A stretch of DNA of 64,000 bases from Variovorax sp. WDL1. GTDB taxonomy: Bacteria > Pseudomonadota > Gammaproteobacteria > Burkholderiales > Burkholderiaceae_C. Positions 59,935 through 64,000 of the stretch are shown in pieces (within the stretch, counting starts at the first letter, position 1; every line of letters starts with the position of its first letter). The stretch spans positions 184,138 through 248,137 of the forward strand of contig NZ_LMTS01000163.1 in assembly GCF_001541225.1 (NCBI RefSeq), in the 5' to 3' direction. Made by a program: the position numbers and the translations under genes. The notes below the pieces were generated by a model. That model was not told where the DNA came from. It searched no databases and saw only the letters and a program-made list of their open reading frames with translations.

Positions 59935-61596
59935 ATGATCGCCTACCGCCACGGCCAGAGGCCGCTGCACGAGTATTTGCGGGAGCATGCCCGCAGGAAC
60001 CCCGACAAGCCGGCCTTGGTCTGGTACGGGCGGCGCATCAGCTACGCCGAGCTCGATGACCTGAGCGATCGCTTCGCCCAGAGCCTGCGCGATCGGGGCA
60101 TCGGCCAGGGCGACGTGGTCGCGCTCTTCCTGCACAACTGCCCGCAGTACCTGATCGCGCACTTCGGCGTGCAGAAGCTCGGCGCGATCGTCAGCCCGTG
60201 CAACCCGGACGCGCGCGCCTACGAACTCGAGCATCAGCTGACGGAGCTCGACGTCAGCGCCATCGTCGCGGGCGAGGAACTGCTCAAGGTCGTGCTCGGC
60301 TCTCGCGCACTGCGCACCGTCGCCCATGTCTATGCGGTGCGCTATGGCGACATGCTGCCCGCGACGCTGGCCATGGACGTGCCGCCCGGCATCCGGCTGC
60401 GGCATGAACCGGCACCGCCGCTGCCGGGCTGCGTCATCGACTTCGCCGACGCGCTGGCCGAGGCAGGCCCCTTCGCGCCGGTCGACACCATCGCGATGGA
60501 CGATGTCTGCCTCATGGCCTACACCTCCGGCAGCACCGGCCTGCCGAAGGGCGCGATGATCAGCTTCGAGTGCGCGCTCTACAAGATTGCGGTGAGCGCG
60601 GACGGCTTCAGGCTGGGTGAAGGGGACGTGATGCTGGCCGACGTCGCGCTGCACCACATCTCCGGCATGATGACCGGCCTGGCGCTGCCGATCTACTGCG
60701 GCGCCACCGTCGTGCTGCTGCACCGCTTCGACGCCACCGCAGTGCTGCAGGCCATCGAGGCGTGCCGGGTGAGCTGGTGGTACACCATGGCGCCTTCGCT
60801 GCCTTCGGTGATGGCCTGCGACGATGCCGCCACCTTCGACCTGTCTTCCCTGCGCACCACCGTGGGCACGAGCTTCGGCGTGCAGCTGAGCGAATCGCTC
60901 GCGCGGCGCTGGAGCCGCTTCGCGAACGCGTGCCTCGTCTACGAGGCCGGCTACGGCCTGAGCGAGACCCACACCTGTGACACGCTGATGCCGCCCGACG
61001 CCATCAAGTGGGGCACCAACGGCAAGCCCGCGCCCGGCGTGGAGCTGCGCATCGTCGACCCCGAGACCGGCCGCGACCTCCCGGCCGGCCAGCGTGGCGA
61101 GATCCTGCTGCGCAGCCCCATCCGCTACAAGGGCTACTGGCTGCAGCCGGCCGCCACGCAGGCGATGCTGCTCGACGGCTGGCTTCGCACCGGCGACGTC
61201 GGCGTGGTCGACGAGGAGGGCTACCTGACCTTCCTCGGCCGCACCAAGGAGATGATCAAGGTCTGGAGCTACAGCGTCTTTCCGGAGGAGGTCGAGGCCA
61301 TCCTCGCGCTGCATCCCGACGTGCGCCAGGCCGCCGTGGTCGGCCTGCCGGACCCCGACCGCGGCGAGGCGGTCCAGGCCTACGTGGTGCTGAAGGACGA
61401 GGCAGCGGCCCGCGTGCGCGCCGGCCAGCAGACCGACCGCGTCGACCAGAAGATCATCGAGTGGTGCCTGCAGCACATGTCGCACTACAAGGTGCCGCGC
61501 ACCGTGATCTTCCGCAGCGGCCTGCCGTCTTCCGAAAGCGGCAAGCTGCTGCGCCGGATGCTGCACGATCCGGCCGCATCGATGGCGATCAACTGA
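59935..61596 (+). CDS. AMP-dependent acyl-CoA synthetase/ligase
   Basis: A 553-residue ANL-family ligase. The P-loop is YTSGSTGLPKG (196-206), later YGLSETHT and YKGYWLQPAATQAML, DGWLRTGDVG and the catalytic K537 in SGKLLRR. It activates a carboxylic acid with ATP and CoA. It opens the second part of the catabolic island, after the GntR gene. The acid is unidentified. Confidence 0.93.
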   Translation: MIAYRHGQRPLHEYLREHARRNPDKPALVWYGRRISYAELDDLSDRFAQSLRDRGIGQGDVVALFLHNCPQYLIAHFGVQKLGAIVSPCNPDARAYELEHQLTELDVSAIVAGEELLKVVLGSRALRTVAHVYAVRYGDMLPATLAMDVPPGIRLRHEPAPPLPGCVIDFADALAEAGPFAPVDTIAMDDVCLMAYTSGSTGLPKGAMISFECALYKIAVSADGFRLGEGDVMLADVALHHISGMMTGLALPIYCGATVVLLHRFDATAVLQAIEACRVSWWYTMAPSLPSVMACDDAATFDLSSLRTTVGTSFGVQLSESLARRWSRFANACLVYEAGYGLSETHTCDTLMPPDAIKWGTNGKPAPGVELRIVDPETGRDLPAGQRGEILLRSPIRYKGYWLQPAATQAMLLDGWLRTGDVGVVDEEGYLTFLGRTKEMIKVWSYSVFPEEVEAILALHPDVRQAAVVGLPDPDRGEAVQAYVVLKDEAAARVRAGQQTDRVDQKIIEWCLQHMSHYKVPRTVIFRSGLPSSESGKLLRRMLHDPAASMAIN

Positions 61597-61620
61597 AGAA
61601 AAAGAAGGGGCTCCCGCCCC
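61594..61620 (-). terminator. Terminator of the minus-strand acyl-CoA dehydrogenase
   Basis: Read on the minus strand, GGGGC, GGGA, GCCCC (61620 to 61607) is followed by TTCTTTTTCTTC (61606 to 61595). It lies 26 bases after that gene's stop and overlaps the end of the convergent ligase gene. Confidence 0.75.
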
Positions 61621-61645
61621 CCGTGCCCCGTTCGCTGCCTTCCGT

Positions 61646-62887
<1,242 letters not shown>

Positions 62888-63073
62888 GGTGTCGTAGGTG
62901 CGTGGGGGAAAGGAGGCCAGCGGAGTGGAGGATGGCTCGATGGTGCCGCGACCCGGCCGCGCCGGGGGCTGTCCGGCATGAAGGCTTTTCATCGGCCGCA
63001 TGCGTCTTGTTGATGCAGCTGCAGCATTGGCTGAAGGAACATCGGTGCGCATTCAATGGCGAAAGGAACCTGC

Positions 63074-64000
63074 GTGACAGCCAGCTACGAAGTGCGCGAC
63101 GGCATTGCCGTCGTCGCAATGGACAATCCCCCCGTCAACAGCCTGGGCCTGGGCAACCGCCGATTCATTGCTGAATCGATCGCGCGTGCGCAGGACGATG
63201 CCGAGGTCCTCGCGATCGTGCTGACCGGGAAAGGACGCGCCTTCTGCGGCGGCGCCGATATCCGCGAGTTCAACAAGCCCGAAGCAACGGCGTCACCGGA
63301 GCTGGTCGACGTGATTCGCTTCGTCGAAGGCTGCTCCAAGCCGGTCGTCGCCGCCATCCATGGCATCGTGATGGGCGGCGGCCTCGAGCTGGCCATGGGC
63401 TGCCACTACCGCATCGTGCAGAGCGGCACGCAGGTCGCATTGCCCGAGGTGCGCATCGGCATCCTGCCCGGCGCGACCGGCACCCAGCGGCTGCCGCGCC
63501 TGATCGGTCTCGAAGCCGCACTCAACATGATCGTCACCGGCAACACGGTGATGAGCGATGCGTTGGTCGAGCTGCCGTCGCAGAAGCTGTTCGACCGGCT
63601 CGTGCGGGACGACGTCGTGGCCGCAGCGATCGAGTTCGCGCGCGCCAAGGCGCAGGTTCGCCCGCTGCCGCGCTCCCGCGACCTGAAGGTGGAGCATCCG
63701 AACGCCGAGGCCTACCTGCAGTTCGCGCGCAATATGGTGGCGGCCAGCTCGCGCAACGACCCGGCGCCGCTTCGGTGCCTGGACTGCGTCGCGCAGTCGG
63801 TGCGCCTGGACTTCGACGCGGCCGTCGACTACGAGCGCGCCGCGATCATCGAGCTCGTGTGGACACCGCAGAGCGCCGCGCTGCGCAATGCGTTCTTCGC
63901 CGAGCGCGCGGCCAGCAAGATCGCGGATGTGCCCGAAGACACACCCCAGCGCCCCATCCAGTCGGTCGGCGTGATCGGTGCCGGCACCATGGGCGGCGGC
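63074..64000 (+). CDS. FadB-type 3-hydroxyacyl-CoA dehydrogenase/enoyl-CoA hydratase, cut by the window end
   Basis: The visible 309 residues start with GTG after GAAAGGAA. The crotonase domain comes first (AFCGGADIREF, GIVMGGGLELAMGCHYR, LPEVRIGILPGATGTQRLPRL). The last visible residues, VGVIGAGTMGGG, open the NAD-binding 3-hydroxyacyl-CoA dehydrogenase domain. It is the bifunctional step after the dehydrogenases in this island. The gene continues beyond 64000. Confidence 0.93.
   Translation, partial: MTASYEVRDGIAVVAMDNPPVNSLGLGNRRFIAESIARAQDDAEVLAIVLTGKGRAFCGGADIREFNKPEATASPELVDVIRFVEGCSKPVVAAIHGIVMGGGLELAMGCHYRIVQSGTQVALPEVRIGILPGATGTQRLPRLIGLEAALNMIVTGNTVMSDALVELPSQKLFDRLVRDDVVAAAIEFARAKAQVRPLPRSRDLKVEHPNAEAYLQFARNMVAASSRNDPAPLRCLDCVAQSVRLDFDAAVDYERAAIIELVWTPQSAALRNAFFAERAASKIADVPEDTPQRPIQSVGVIGAGTMGGG

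Overview
The window is G+C-rich bacterial chromosome. Gene content and protein style point to Comamonadaceae (Betaproteobacteria), most like Variovorax: a urtABCDE urea transporter, a Bug-type solute-binding protein, a very large NAD-glutamate dehydrogenase, TrpS with a C-terminal extension, a DedA-rhodanese fusion and many CoA-linked catabolic genes. The genus is inferred from gene content and remembered relatives, not from a search.

Layout. (1) 1-5007: right end of a prophage. It holds the end of a tail protein, a modular tail fibre with duplicated domains and YadA-head-like repeats, small conserved phage proteins, then three genes of unknown function that include two membrane proteins, closed by a strong terminator. 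No integrase or att site is visible. (2) 5090-7944: small genes, mostly on the minus strand: two DUF5985-like membrane proteins, a winged-helix protein, a stand-alone receiver domain, a small helical protein and two single-TM microproteins. (3) 7971-14979, minus strand: a complete eight-gene Nit1C (nitrilase) cluster, the MSMEG_0565-0572 / sll0783-0787 families. A MocR regulator is divergent at 15319. The shared intergenic region holds a candidate sigma-54 promoter and an array of TGCGATCAA motifs. (4) 16765-24149: an SDR lacking the usual catalytic residues, a CBS-pair protein, class I aldolase and NAD-GDH. (5) 24156-29410: GntR regulator divergent from a catabolic operon (FAH-family hydrolase, PuuE/cyclic-imidase-like deacetylase, Bug protein, CocE/NonD hydrolase). 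(6) 29549-36680: histidine kinase convergent with a LuxR-type response regulator. The latter ends a minus-strand run PHP phosphatase, EamA, YciO, site-2 protease, TrpS. (7) 36782-40867: CorA/ZntB-like transporter, PPK2, a PHB-depolymerase-like esterase and a class 3 lipase. (8) 41061-47000: urtABCDE with GC hairpins between urtA and urtB and a duplicated urtC start region between urtB and urtC. It is followed by DedA-rhodanese, an MFS transporter, a 25-residue membrane microprotein, a ureD with no urease structural genes in the window, and a deaminase. (9) 51678-64000: Rieske oxygenase, OsmC and a CoA-dependent catabolic island (two acyl-CoA dehydrogenases, glyoxalase-fold protein, CaiB-type CoA transferase, two crotonases, SDR, GntR regulator, acyl-CoA ligase, and a FadB-type protein cut by the window end).

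How it fits together. Nitrogen scavenging recurs: the Nit1C cluster with a sigma-54-like promoter, urea uptake with ureD, GDH, and a possible imide/amide hydrolase operon. The last 11 kb can be read as activation, dehydrogenation, hydration and oxidation of an unidentified carboxylic acid. No tRNA, rRNA, CRISPR array or intact insertion sequence was found.
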